A stretch of DNA of 64,000 bases from Gracilariopsis chorda. Lineage: Eukaryota > Rhodophyta > Florideophyceae > Gracilariales > Gracilariaceae. Positions within the stretch are counted from its first letter, which is position 1. Every line of letters begins with the position of its first letter. Location of the stretch: NCBI GenBank assembly GCA_003194525.1, contig NBIV01000150.1:1-64000 (forward strand), read 5' to 3'. The notes beneath the pieces are model-generated. The model did not search any database. It was not told the origin of the DNA and worked only from the letters and a program-made list of their open reading frames with translations. This document shows positions 36,141-47,487 of the stretch, piece by piece. The position numbers were made by a program, and so were the translations under genes.

Positions 36141-36698
36141 GTGTTAATGAACGCCAAAAGGGACTACAGCACGTCTGAGCGGGAATGCTTGGCCATTGTC
36201 TGGTCAGTTTTACACCTGCAGCCTTACCTGGAGGGTACTCGATTTGCCATCAGGACAGACACCAATTCCTTCCGATGGCTTCTGAAGATGACCGATGCGT
36301 CATCCCAATTGGCCGGCTGGAGACTCCGGTTGTCCGAATTTCAGTACGACATTACCTATAGGTCTGGCTTAAAGCACCAAGCCGCTGATGCGTTATCTTG
36401 TGCCCTGACCGATGGCATGGACCAAACCCCATTGGACGATGAGATTCGCACCATATGGGAAGGTCTACAGGATGAAGACGATGATCCGGAAATGGGTGAC
36501 CTGGTAGGAGAAGTTACCACTAGCCAAGGGAATGGAGAAGAACCTAAGGTCATTTTATGCATTATTGACTGGGAGGACCCACCTTGGAGGTCCACGTGGC
36601 CGATACGGAAATGGGAGACCTCACCTCCATATCCCTCGTGGAATTCATCGCGGTCTAGAAGGATGATGAACCGTGTGTCCAGTTGGCTAATGCAGTAG
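36141..36698 (+). pseudogene. Ty3/gypsy RNase H
   Basis: 185 codons with YSTSERECLAIVW, RTDTNSFRWL and the YRSGLKHQAADALS block, the characteristic end of the Ty3/gypsy RNase H domain. The region upstream (35,820-36,140), which links RT to RNase H, is frame-broken. The C-terminal acidic part drifts into a non-conserved linker. Confidence 0.8.
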
Positions 36699-36831
36699 GG
36701 ACCACTGGGCGCTTGTTTGATTATGACCGTCACGGAATATTGTGCCGCCGCTCTCCACTTGATGGGGCAATACAGCGCGCTGTTCCTAGGCCCTTCAGGC
36801 CAGACTTCTATATCTGTCTCATTACCCTCGG

Positions 36832-37368
36832 TTGTCTGGCCACCCAGGCGGGACGAGGATGTATCAGACCTTAAATAGGTTCTTCTATTGGCCCCTCATG
36901 GCCAATGATATAGTGCAGACCGCACTGGAATGCGCTGCATGCGCTAAAATTCGTGTGAAACGAGCGCTGTACCAGGGGAAACTTAAGTTATTCCCTGCGG
37001 GAGGACCTTTGGAATTGGTCGCTATGGACATCCTAGGGGCTTTCCCGAAGTCCACCCATGGGCAATCCTTCATCTTGGTTATTACCGACAGGTTTTCCAA
37101 GATGACGCGTGCTATTCCTCTACAGTCCACCACGGCAACTGATGTTGCTATGGCGTTTCTGGTCCATTGGATATACTCCTATGGTCTGCCTTTATATCTG
37201 TTGCCTGACAATGGCCGAATTTGTCTCCAAGTTCTTTGAACATGTGTCTTCGGCCTTAGGTCTAAAACACCTCCTGGCCACCGCCTATTACCCGCAGACC
37301 AATGGACAAGCTGAGCGTTTTAATAGGACCTTGGCCTCTAGTGTGAGCCACTATGTGGCTGAGCACCA
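36832..37368 (+). pseudogene. Ty3/gypsy integrase, N-terminal part
   Basis: The zinc-binding HHCC domain (GHPGGTRMYQTL with CAACAKIR) is followed by the DDE core: VAMDILGAF (first Asp), LLPDNG (second Asp) and TNGQAERFNRTL (Glu). A frameshift lies near 37,208, directly after the second Asp. The gene ends abruptly at the left terminus of the inserted transposon; its C-terminal part is at 53,734. Confidence 0.8.
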
Positions 37369-37391
37369 CGTCGGTGTTCTCGGAATGCTAG
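37369..37391 (+). repeat. Left terminal inverted repeat
   Basis: Starts CGTCGGTGTTCTC and ends ATGCTAG, matching the reverse complement of 53711-53733 at 20 of 23 positions. A 45-bp hairpin (37603-37647; 21-bp arms with one mismatch) lies just inside. Confidence 0.85.
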
Positions 37392-37602
37392 ATAGAGGTG
37401 CTAGATTGCACGTTTCTTAGCCAAGAGCTCAAAAATACTACGAAAATATTATATTCTGCTAGTCTCTGGCGATTGCCAAGTAATAAGAAAATTTTTTGGA
37501 ATTCACACTTCCATATCTTACAGAGCCTTGCCTCACCTGCACTGTGCATCGCTAGTTTCAAGTTTGGAGCAAGTTCATTCTCCACTAGAAGCTAGATACA
37601 GA

Positions 37603-37647
37603 TCTCGAAATGGCACTGGCCGCGCAGCGGCCAGCGCCATTTCGAGA
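37603..37647. repeat. Subterminal GC-rich hairpin
   Basis: Arms TCTCGAAATGGC(A)CTGGCCGC and its complement flank a 3-base loop, with one mismatch in 21 pairs. Its place near the transposon end suggests a transposase-binding or structural role (inference). Confidence 0.8.
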
Positions 37648-37844
37648 ACCCAACCAAAACTAACATTTTTATTTCCATCTTTTGAATTTCAAACTTCATA
37701 CTGCCCTACTTTGACTTCTAACTCATCCTCAGGAACTCATCTGGGCAGCTCTCTCCGTTCTCACACACCCCACGCACCGCGCATCAGATTCCAATACCAC
37801 CCATTCCGTCGTCCTAATAGCCTCAACGAAACTCCTAAACATAA

Positions 37845-38531
37845 CTAGCCTTCTTCTCCCTCTTCCCTCTTTCTATTCCTCCTCTTCAACCGACTCTTAA
37901 CCTCCAATCCTTCTTCTTTCCTCTCCTCCAACCTCCTCTTCACGACTCCTCTACCTCCAGGAGTAACCGGAGACCCACTCCCGACAGCACCTTCCACCCC
38001 ACCTTCCCCTCCACCTCCATACATCTTGTTCCGCATATCCTCGACTAGATGCATGGCCCTGTCCAAAAGTAAAAGCCGCTTCTCCAACACCAAAATCCAT
38101 CCTTGCAACTCCTCATTCTCCTTCCACAGCCTCTCCAGCTTCTCTCCCACACACGCCACAACCCCATCGACGTGCTGCTCTGCCCACACCCCAGCCTCCC
38201 TCAACCTCCGGCGCAACTCAGCCGCAGCACCCATCGGCACTCCTTCCTCCGACGCACTCAGAACCATCCCTCCCAACTCCACGACAACCTCCTGAATACA
38301 CTCATCCAAACGCTACTTAAGCCCTCCCCCAGCGCTCCTCAATAGTTCCTTCACATCGCGGTAGAACCCATCCATTCGTCTCCCTCCACCTCCCCCTACC
38401 CCTCCTCCTCGACCACTCTCGCCCGCACACCCCTCCCCACCATCCCCTCCCATCATCATCTCAACCCCCAGCTCACTGACCGAAAATTGCAAATAGTAGT
38501 CATGGTGCGTGTGGATGTTTTCAAATGACAT
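37845..38531 (-). pseudogene. Coiled-coil protein of the transposon
   Basis: One frame from 38531 to 37845 (about 228 codons) interrupted once by TAG at 38313-38315. The N-terminal part is Gly-rich; the rest has heptad-like helices (ERLWKENEELQGW, EKRLLLLDRAMHL) and a basic tail (KSRLKRRNRK). No catalytic motif. It is likely an oligomerising, possibly nucleic-acid-binding protein; function unknown. Confidence 0.5.
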
Positions 38532-39163
38532 GAATCTTCAAAAGTCGTGAATGAATTTTCAAGATTCGATAATAAATGTCCCACCTCTTCACTTGAACCA
38601 ACTTCGTCACTGCTTAAATGCACAGCTTATCATCTTCTAATTTGCTCACCCCTTGTCCTTCCCAACACACAAAACAATATTTTGAACCTCTACACGATAA
38701 TGCCGTCACCCTCTTCACTCTTCTTCATACATCAAGCACGCCACAATGCATTCATGTATGAAAAGAACCAGTACTTTCTATATCAACAGAATGGACAATC
38801 GCGGTATTTGGTTATAACAACGGGATCCTTCACACCCATACAATCACCTTCAATTCTCATACATAATCCCATACTCAATTTTACATCCATTCGTGTTTCA
38901 TATGAGCTGCCCCTTCATTCTCCCCTCCAATACACCCATCCCAAGTTTCTTCTCATACTTGTAGACCTTTCTTTATGGAATATAACAAAGCGAAATCTTT
39001 GTAGACATCATCCCTTCATTATTACGCATCATTCGAATGAAGCCGCATAATAAGTAATCCCCATCGTAGTAAACCTCTCCCATTCACTATAAACATTCAC
39101 TATAAAGATCAAAATGCAATCATCAGATTTAACAAACGTATATCACTAGTTTACTTATCATTA
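38532..39163. other. No supported gene
   Basis: AT-rich sequence between minus-strand genes. A 167-codon plus-strand frame is present, but its composition and lack of motifs make it an unlikely gene. Confidence 0.5.
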
Positions 39164-41373
39164 TCAATCGCTTTCATCATCCTCACCTATCAGACCCTCT
39201 GCTCCTTTAGGAACCATTTCACCCTCATCGTCATCCTCCTTTTCATAATCTCCATTAGTGTTCATTTCCGCTGGTTTCAGTATATCCTCATCTTCCTCCT
39301 CATCCGACGGGTTCTCACCTTCAGCTTCTTGCATAAATGCATCTCTATCGTCAGCTTCATCTCCCCGCTCCTCTTCCCCTCCTCCCACCTGACATAAATC
39401 GCCACGGTCCTCTTCATCATTAAAAAAGGGAGGGCCGAAACCGCTTTGCCTATGCAACGCATCCGGGAGATTGTATCCCTCAGGTAAAAAGTACATATGG
39501 TATCGCATGCAATAGCCTTTCGCTATTGCATCATTGTACCCTGCCCCCGCATGAAATACATCCCCTCTTCCAATGAACACAGAAAACGGTAGAACTCTGA
39601 ACTTGCGAACCATCATAGAAGCCGAAAGCTCCTTCAACTTACCCCGTGTCATTGTTAGAGTATGTGACCGTTCACAAACCGAAATCATGAACGCATCCAG
39701 TCCCGATCCCATTGCAAAATACCCCGGGTTCACATTCCTCATCCTGTCATTCTCCGTCAAACCCCTGAAATCCGTGTATAGCACCTGCCTCGGACAATCC
39801 TTTCCAGTCCAAAGGATACGGCCACCCGTGTGAGGGGCATACATCGTTCCACCTTCAGACAACCCGAGAGCAGCTGCAATCTGACCGAGCCTTGCATCCA
39901 ACATGGCTCTCTTTCGAGCAAAAAACGCACCGTTTTCAAGCTCCTCAATTCTGTCCGCAATCCCTCGTTTGGTTGTGATGAAACGCCCCACCACCTTGAT
40001 ACCATTCTTAACATCCTTTACCCCTCCTCCATTGATGATCATATTCCAGAAAACACGATTCGCTTCGTTCGTGAGATCCGGTTGAGAAACAAAGTCGCGT
40101 TCGAAGAAGCCCATCAGTTCTCCTATCACATCTTCTACATTTGCAGTCACCTCTTCGAAGCCTCACTCGCCATGCCTTCATCTGTCCCGAAATTCTCCAG
40201 CACACAAAACCCTCTCTCCGACAGCTCCACTCTCTTCTTCGCAAAGTAAACACAAGCCAAGTCCTCTCTCTCAAAAGTGGCCATCCATAACGCTTCCTCC
40301 TCACTTGATGCCGTTCCTGATCACGGCATCTTCACGCCCAGCACTGCAAGTGTCGTAGTACCCATCTCTTTGTGTATGTTGCGCGACGCACGCCAGTACA
40401 CAGCGTGATGAACCATTCGGAAGTCATCAGGTGATAGGCACTCCGCCCGATGGTGCTTCCTCAGATTTATCCTCTGCATCCATGGATGGGAATGCTTCAC
40501 TGCATTTCCGCTTTCAGGCCCCTCACTCGGCAACGAGTATACCAGGTCCACCCAAGACATGTCCGCTCCCATAGCCAGCTCTCCTGGCGTACTTAAGCCA
40601 GCTGGAAGCTTGTCAGGATTCTTATCGTCAAAGATGCCTGCGGTTTGCTGCTCCTCTGCCTCGTCTTACTCATCTTCCACAAAGTCCTCCTGAGCTTCAT
40701 CCTCGCTTTACTTGAGCACAATGATCTCCTGTGCTGTCAACCACCTCTTCAAATCTCTCCTTTCCATACTACGCAGCACCTCAACCACCTCCTGCAAGAT
40801 ACCAAAGCCAGGTCGCTTCACACCAGGTGCAGTCGGCTTACGATTCGATCGTTTCTGCCACTTCACCGGTGGCTCAAAATCAACTGACTCTTCATATTCA
40901 TCTACGTCCAGGACCTCCACTTTACGCTTCTTTGAGATTCGCTTACTTCTTCGACGCTCCTGGTCAGCGTTTAGAGTCTCCTGAGCAGCTTCCTCATTCA
41001 GAACAAGCAACTCGATCACGTCCACATCGACCGCAGAGGGAGCAGCAGCAGAAGCATCCTGTCCCTGCATTCCCTACAAAGCGCTGGACAACGTCTTATG
41101 AAGCTCTTTCACCTTATTACTCACTCTGGACTCCAGTGAACTGCGTTTCTTTTTCGTATACCACTTCCACAGACGATATATGATATACTCTGACACAGTC
41201 TGGTCAGAATCGCCGATGGTAACCGTGGTATTCATCAATTCCTGTACATTCTTTTTCTCCTTCATGGAACTCCCCAGCTCACTGCAAATGTCATACGTTC
41301 TAGAAGCACAGTCGAAGAAGTACTTTCGGAAATCCTCAAATGGTCCCATCTTCACAGTGGCCGCCGACCTCAC
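39164..41373 (-). pseudogene. Putative double-stranded beta-helix (2OG-Fe oxygenase-like) protein
   Basis: A minus-strand reading of about 735 codons with TAG (41071-41073), two TAA (near 40705 and 40668), TGA (40321-40323) and a frameshift near 40,155. The last, uninterrupted 328 codons contain QVLYTDF and, about 90 residues later, GRGDVFHAGAGY followed by RYHMYF. This resembles the HxD...H...R core of 2-oxoglutarate/Fe(II) dioxygenases. Here the first metal ligand His is Tyr (TAC, one C-to-T step from CAC). The N-terminal half has a basic nuclear-signal-like stretch (RRRSKRISKKRK); the C-terminus is very acidic. Family assignment is by motif only. Confidence 0.5.
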
Positions 41374-41412
41374 TCGAACATGCGCCTGTAGACATTGGAT
41401 AGTAAAACAAAA

Positions 41413-43089
41413 CTAATCCCCTGACATTCCAAGCAGAATATCACTAGACACATGAGTGATTCCAATTTGAGGCGTCTCCTTCCACACCACATCGAGGAAC
41501 TCTAACAGACCGGGATTACGCGCAAACTTCAGAGCAAGAGCAGAATGGCGATTGAAATGACGTATCTTCCCTTCTTTCTCCTTCGTCTTACTGCTCCACA
41601 ACACCCCCGTGATTTGGCTTGGTTTAAGAGTCGACAAATCATACCCATTCTGCTCTACGCCATTACGAATAAACGAAACAGTAGTGTGAATCTTATCTGC
41701 GAAGGACATCACCAGAACATTGGAGCTCAAATCATTCGAAGTCTTCCCCAGCCACAACACCTCATTCAATGTCATTCTCCGGCCGTCGTTCCGTTCCCAA
41801 AACGTGACGTTCAAACCAGCAGTAATCCGTGCCCATTTCGCACCATCATGCTCGAGGTCCAGTAGAACACTCACTCGATGGAAGCCATCCACCAAAACCA
41901 CAGGAACAATCAAACGCCCACTCGCATCAATAGCGTCACGAACCGGCACACCCTCCAACAGGGCCACCGCAGTGGACCCAAGAGAAGGGAGCCATCCGAA
42001 GTTCCTCAGTTTCTTCAAAGTATCTCGAAGATGTTTTTCATTCTTCGAACGAACCATGTTCTTCGGAAATCGAATGTTGTGGATATCGATTACGCATTTG
42101 TGCTGGTCATAATCACCTCGATTGATTTCTAAGGTACCCAAACTGTTACCCAGCTCTTCCGAAAGAACAGCATCACCGTCATCATATAAAACCCTCTCCT
42201 CCGGACCAAGATGGTTTCTGGAGAGTACATGCACCTCTTTGACGTCATCATCGGAGCTTGCTCCGACTTCAGGGCCTCCTCGGTTTCCAGAGCCGCCCGC
42301 GAGAGCACCTGATGTTCCTCCACCGCTCTGACTGGTTTTCACCGGAGCCTCTGCACCGCTCTCAAGGCTCTTCACCGGCGCTTTGGTCACCGAAATGCTT
42401 GATGGTGTACCAGCAACAGCGGGAAGGTGCTTGACTTGTCTTGCAGTGGTCCTGGAAGCTGTACTTCTGTGGAAAGTCTTCACATTTGCTCATGACTGCG
42501 GTGGAACCGACTCATTCCCCTCTCCGCCCTGATTTGTGACACTCATCATCGCAGTGTCCCATGCATATAAACCCGCTGAAACCATCTCCTTGAAAGTTGC
42601 GGGCGGTTCCTCGAGACCTCCGAAAACATAAGGGTACTTCTCATCTTGGTGTGACGAAATATTTGTCTTAAAGATAACCACCAAGTCCTCTCCAGGTCTC
42701 TGCGTAGAGGACAGGGTATAGTTGCGTAGTGAACGACAGAATCTCGTCCCCGGCCCCCCAGCAACCCCCACACCGCGCAATTTCGCCTCTCTTACCTTCA
42801 CCTTCGCATCACTACTCCCAACTCGTACGAACATATTGACCTCCGCATCGCCCTTAAGCACCTGACCCGTATTGCCCCCAATTGATGGCTCAGGGTGGCT
42901 GGCAGTTCGGGTGGCGCCCCGGCTCTTCGCTTTGCCTCGCGTGGTCGGCATGTCGATAGCACGTCTCTTTGGCGAAACAGGCTTCCTCGGAATCCATTTC
43001 TGTGATGGCGCGTTTATCTTATTCCCAGTGGAATCTATGGCTGAGTACTTCAAAGGTCGCGCTTGCGTTTTCTTGGCACCCACTGACAA
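41413..43089 (-). pseudogene. ParB-like nuclease-domain protein
   Basis: One frame of about 560 codons with a single TGA at 42490-42492. The C-terminal 356 codons contain DIHNIRFPKNMVRSKNEKHL, LVDGFHRVSVLLDL and WERNDGRRMTLNEVLWLGK. This matches the ParB N-terminal fold, where the GxHR-like box (here DGFHR) binds nucleotide. The N-terminal 200 codons are basic and Ser/Thr-rich (RKPVSPKRRAID). No ATG occurs at the 5' end of the frame; the first in-frame ATG is near 42,953. The upstream limit touches the duplicated repeat at 43,095. The next gene (41373) follows in the same frame only 40 bp downstream, so the two may once have formed one protein. Confidence 0.6.
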
Positions 43090-43094
43090 CGAAT

Positions 43095-44021
43095 GCTCCC
43101 CTGATCACGTATGCTTGGTTCCAAAGAGATGGACATAAGCACTATATATCGTTTTCATGACATCCATTGTCGTTAACGTAGCATCCCTGCAATTCCCCTC
43201 CTCATTACTTGCATTGGAAAAGAATTTGTTAAATTTCTGGTCAAGGTCCGTGGTCCGGGGTGTCGTGGTGCTCCATCGCGATTTCGATGGAGCGCCAGGA
43301 CGCGAAATTTTAATTAAAATTCATGCCTGGCGCTCCATCGCGATTACGATGGAGCGCCAGGACGCGAAATTTTAATTAAAATTCATGCCTGGCACTCCAT
43401 CGCGATTACGATGGAGCGCCAGAACGCGAAATTTTAATTAAAATTCATGCCTGGCGCTCCATCGTAATCACGATGGAGCACCATGACACCTCGGACCACG
43501 GAGCTCGACCTAAAACGAAGAGAAACATAATCCGTGGCAACCAAGTCAAAAGCGTCTTGCACATTCTTCGCAACCGCATTAGTTGCGTCGGTTTGGGCGA
43601 TTGAAAACTTCTATTGAACCCGAAGAAAAACTTTTGCTTGTTAAACAAAGCACCCGAGTGGTCGTCTCCAACAGGGTTACCCCTTTCTTTTGAAGCTCCC
43701 GTGATCACGCCTGCTTGGTTCCATAGAGATGGACGTAAGCACTATATATCGTTTTCAAGACGTTTCATGACATCCATTGTCGTCAACGTAGCACCCCTGA
43801 AATTCCCCTCCCAATTACTTGCATTGCAGAAAGAATTTGATAATTTTTTGGTCGAGGACCATGGTCCGAGGTGTCTTGATGCTCCATCGCGAACACAATG
43901 GAGCGCCAGGACGCGGAATTTTAATTAAAATTCATTCCTGGCGCTCCATCGTGTTCGCGATGCAGCACCATGACACCTCGGACCACGGTCCTCGACCCAA
44001 AACGAAGAGAAACATAATCCG
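43095..44021. repeat. Divergent intergenic region: duplicated block with 62-bp palindromic repeats
   Basis: A block at 43095-43534 recurs at 43695-44021 in direct orientation (offset 600 at its start). Each holds an array with period exactly 62 bp: unit starts 43270, 43332, 43394, 43456, and 43881, 43943. Every unit contains two palindromes, CGCTCCATCG/CGATGGAGCG and AATTTTAATTAAAATT. Each array is further enclosed by a larger inverted repeat (GTGGTCCGGGGTGTC... with ...GACACCTCGGACCAC). It sits between the minus-strand ParB-like gene and the plus-strand gene at 44043, so it is a promoter, origin or protein-binding region (inference). Confidence 0.9.
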
Positions 44022-44042
44022 AAGGAAACGGGTTCATTCAAG

Positions 44043-45044
44043 ATGCACGGACCCGGAGAAGAGCTTATTGATGCTTATCTTGCAGTTCTTGATGACTACG
44101 CAGCGACGAGGCAAAATGTGGATGAGCCCAGAAGTTTGAAGCACACTGAATTTGTGGAGTTCGCGGTACAAAGTCACAACGTTCATGACTCTGCCAAGAA
44201 AATGTTTCTCACTCTCATTGGACGGGATTACATCTCGTATTCTGACTCCGAGCTCCGTAACATGTCTCTCAGAGGCCCTCCACGTCAACTCTATCTTATG
44301 GCAAGAGTGGTGGACGTAAAGGACCGTGGAGAAGACAGGCTTGTAAGGGACTTTTGGAAGGTTTATTGTAAAAGGGAAGGGCTTAAAGGATTTCCCCGTA
44401 ACGTGTTGCTATCTGTCTTTTGCAGGTTCCGTGTACTGGGAGCACCCAAGAAATTTTCCGCTTTCCACACGGACCCTTGCACCGACTTTGAAATAGTCAT
44501 TGGGTTGTCTATGGTGCAACAGAATGCCGTGGATAAGAAAGGAAGTGGTAGGAAGAGGAAAAGGGGCATGGCAGCTAAGAAGTTCTCGAAAGTGAGTTTG
44601 TCGGACAGGACCCAGAGTCAGAGAGTCGGGTATGGTGTGCAGCTGGTGACCAGAGCTTGGGATTGTTTCGCCCAATTCCTCGGGTATCCCAAAGTTGAGG
44701 TTATGATCTTGCCTTACATTCGACTAGACAGTATCACTGAAGTCGTCACCGATATCGCACAACGCTCCATGGGCTTCCAACACAAAGATTGTTCCAAACA
44801 GTTTGTGGAGGAGAAGAACGTCACCACCGTAGAAGAAAACGTTACCAAATGGGCATGGAATCTGCCGGACTCAGTGGCTACAGCGCTTCGCCTTTGTGCC
44901 AAAGAATACCTTGGTGATCTTTCTAATGTGGTGGTACAAGAGAAACTGTTCGACATCTCTGCTCTAAGCAAATGGGGTGCCCTCAAAAGGTTCATCATCA
45001 CGAGAACGAGACTTTTCCCTCTGCGGTTTGAGAACTTCATTTAA
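44043..45044 (+). CDS. Transposon-encoded protein of unknown function
   Basis: 333 codons from an ATG 21 bp after the end of the palindromic repeat block; the only larger gene of the element without an internal break. It is predicted mostly helical with a basic loop (KKGSGRKRKRGMAAKK, about residues 165-180) that may be a nuclear signal. I recognise no domain. It is the first gene of the plus-strand block, followed by the methyltransferase-SET gene. Confidence 0.65.
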   Translation: MHGPGEELIDAYLAVLDDYAATRQNVDEPRSLKHTEFVEFAVQSHNVHDSAKKMFLTLIGRDYISYSDSELRNMSLRGPPRQLYLMARVVDVKDRGEDRLVRDFWKVYCKREGLKGFPRNVLLSVFCRFRVLGAPKKFSAFHTDPCTDFEIVIGLSMVQQNAVDKKGSGRKRKRGMAAKKFSKVSLSDRTQSQRVGYGVQLVTRAWDCFAQFLGYPKVEVMILPYIRLDSITEVVTDIAQRSMGFQHKDCSKQFVEEKNVTTVEENVTKWAWNLPDSVATALRLCAKEYLGDLSNVVVQEKLFDISALSKWGALKRFIITRTRLFPLRFENFI

Positions 45045-45095
45045 TCTCTTGTCAATACGGTTCAAGAGGCCATAAAGCCTCTGAAGCTCATTTAA

Positions 45096-45330
45096 TTGCA
45101 TGGAAGCAATGTCGAAGTACATCAAGCTGTGAAACCAGAGCCCGCAGAAGACGTTGATATCATTATGGAGCCGGTAGAAACTGGTACGGCTGGTGGTGGG
45201 AACGAATGTGATGAGCGTGTGGAAGGTGGTGATCAGGGTGAGTTGGAAGAAGTGGAAGAGATAGAGATGGTAGAGGATGCGGAAGTGGTACTGCAGAACG
45301 TGGTAATGCACCAAAGGCCACTGAAGGATT
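45096..45330 (+). pseudogene. Acidic N-terminal extension of the methyltransferase gene
   Basis: An open frame rich in Glu/Asp (EELEEVEEIEMVEDAE-like) just upstream of, but in another frame than, the methyltransferase core. Either it is the gene's real N-terminus separated by a frameshift near 45,300 or it is spurious. Confidence 0.35.
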
Positions 45331-47190
45331 GCAGACAACTGCTTTGTCGCAGAACTTATCGTATGATGTCGAAGGCACGGGGATTCGTGCACCACCGTAC
45401 CCTACGACTTTGCATGATGTGATAGCTTACAAGTATTGTGAGAAGGCGATGTCCCGCAAATTCCGTCTCCACAACTGCAAGTTCGAAAATCTCATCGAAG
45501 TTGATGACGACAAGTCTGGCGAAAGCGAGGTATCTATTGAAGGAAGGGTACAGTTCCTGCTTTCCGATCCGCCATATGGGACTCGTTCTGAGCGTCGTTT
45601 AGAGAACAGCGAACACGATATTCTGACAGAGAAGGGCATGAGCAGGTCAGCGACGAGGTCTTCAAAGCTTCTACGTCCTGGTGGACATATTATACAGTTC
45701 TGCTCATGGGATCAGGTACCGTTGTGGCGGGATTTGCTATGGAATTTTACCTACATGGATAACTCTGATACGAAGCGTTACTCCTTCGTAGTCAACGAAC
45801 AGCCCCTCCATTTCTTACGGCCTTTAGGTAATACGACGGGTAACGATGGAGAAGAAATTGCCGGTTGCACCAGACGACAGAATACGCTGTACATTATGTT
45901 CATTCTGGAGTTCCTTATGCACAACAGCACCGGATGGTCAACTATGAGAACTTCAATTATGTTGCTTCACGATACCCAGCGTATCATGCAATCATAGATC
46001 AGGTGCCGCCGATGTCAAATAGTGAGATGCTCATGTGGTCTATGAAAAACCCGGATGGGACGTATACGAGGAAGAGGGTGTGACCAGAACAGAAGTATAG
46101 GGCACTGTTGAAAGAGCTGATTTGCAGGTTCAGTCAGCCAGGAGACCTCGTGGTCGACATGTTTGCCGGAACGTTCTCGACAGCGATGGCGTGCATGGAA
46201 CTGCCCAAGCATGAGAAGTTTGTGGGGTGCGAACCGGACAAAGCTTGCTTTGAACACGCCAGGCATGCCGCTATTGTTCGCTTCGCTTCCATAATACGGG
46301 AAGGACACACGGATATTGAGAAGAGCCAGGAGCTTCGAAAGACGGCCCATTGGATTTCCTCTGCATTCCCAATGGGAAAAAGCAGGCACACCGTGTTATG
46401 GAGGGCTGTCGACGGATTTCCACCGTACCAAATTCTTCCCCCACACCTTGTCGACTTTCTCTCCACTTTGTGGCAAAGTGAAATTCTAGGGAACTTGGGA
46501 AGGAAGAAAGCTATGGATGGATGGCCGAGGGAGCTGCAGGGAAGAATGAATCTGGAGAACACGAAGTCTCTATTGGCAATGGAGGCTGTGCAATATGGGT
46601 TGCGAGTGGACAAGTCTACTATTCGTCACGAAAAGGCTGGTGTTGGAGTGTTTGCAACTCGTCGAATTGCTGCAGGCGAGGTAATGTGCTATTTCTACGG
46701 GATGTTGGTTTATCATGACCTTTCGAATCGGAAAGAAATGCACAAGACCTACGGGGAGCTCATGGATGTGACGAAGGATCGCTTCCGTAAGTATGCGGTG
46801 GAGATAGAAGTCTACGTTCAACAGTTCCAATCACTTCTGCATCGAAAGCAGCTGACGAATTGGTATGGAAAACAAGCAAACCCCATTTTATGGGTGGTTC
46901 CTTCCCCTTTTTGTATTGCGGGATATATCAACGATCCAAAGTACGTGGAAGGGGATAAACAGTTAGATGCCATGGTGGATGGCCTCATGAAAAAAAGGGA
47001 GGCTAATGTGCGAATGAAACGGACACTGGGAGTGGGACGAACACCAGGGGGAATAACGGACTACAAACTTATTAAGATGGAGGCCCCAGCCGAGATAGAG
47101 CAAGGATAGGAACTCTTTGCCAGATACGGTGATGTTTATGACTGGCAAACCCATTTAAATGTGGAGGATGGAACGATAGTCATTGATTAG
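45329..47190 (+). pseudogene. Beta-class DNA amino-methyltransferase fused to SET domain
   Basis: The first part has LLSDPPYG (DPPY, 45566-45577), catalytic motif IV of N6-adenine/N4-cytosine methyltransferases. After a frameshift near 45,860 come PEQKYRALL and DLVVDMFAGTFST (FAGT, 46162-46173), the SAM-binding motif. Motif IV before motif I is the beta-class order. Then follows a SET domain: GVGVFATRRIAAGEVMCYFYG, INDPKY and ANVRM, and finally ELFARYGDVYDW. TGA at 46081 and TAG at 47107 interrupt the frame, the latter within the GEEL-type motif of SET. The protein would methylate DNA and a lysine (likely histone); nuclear action is inferred. Confidence 0.75.
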
Positions 47191-47487
47191 TTTGTTGTTC
47201 TAAACCTTTGTCCACAGCTCGGCCAAAGGGCGACGTTTATTATTTCAACGGATGTGTAGTCCTAACTTAGGAGAACATCAATTTCCAGTAAGGATAGAAG
47301 ATACTAAGCGATATAGATATGATACAGAAACGTCCATTTTCGGTACCACGGAGGATTGTATTCTCAAGATTTCACAAAAAACAAAGATTTTTGTGCGCAT
47401 TGGGTGGCGAGATTCTCCAGGACCACACAAGGCATGCACCATCCCAGAGCGTCACTAGCCACTTGCGCAAGAGGTTTGACTCCAAGA
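47191..47487. other. Intergenic, no gene seen
   Basis: AT-rich spacer between the methyltransferase-SET gene and the next plus-strand gene; it probably holds the promoter of the latter, but no clear element is visible. Confidence 0.4.

Noticed and set aside
38547..39050. 167-codon plus-strand frame as a gene
   Set aside because: Low-complexity AT-rich composition, no motif, lies between minus-strand genes.
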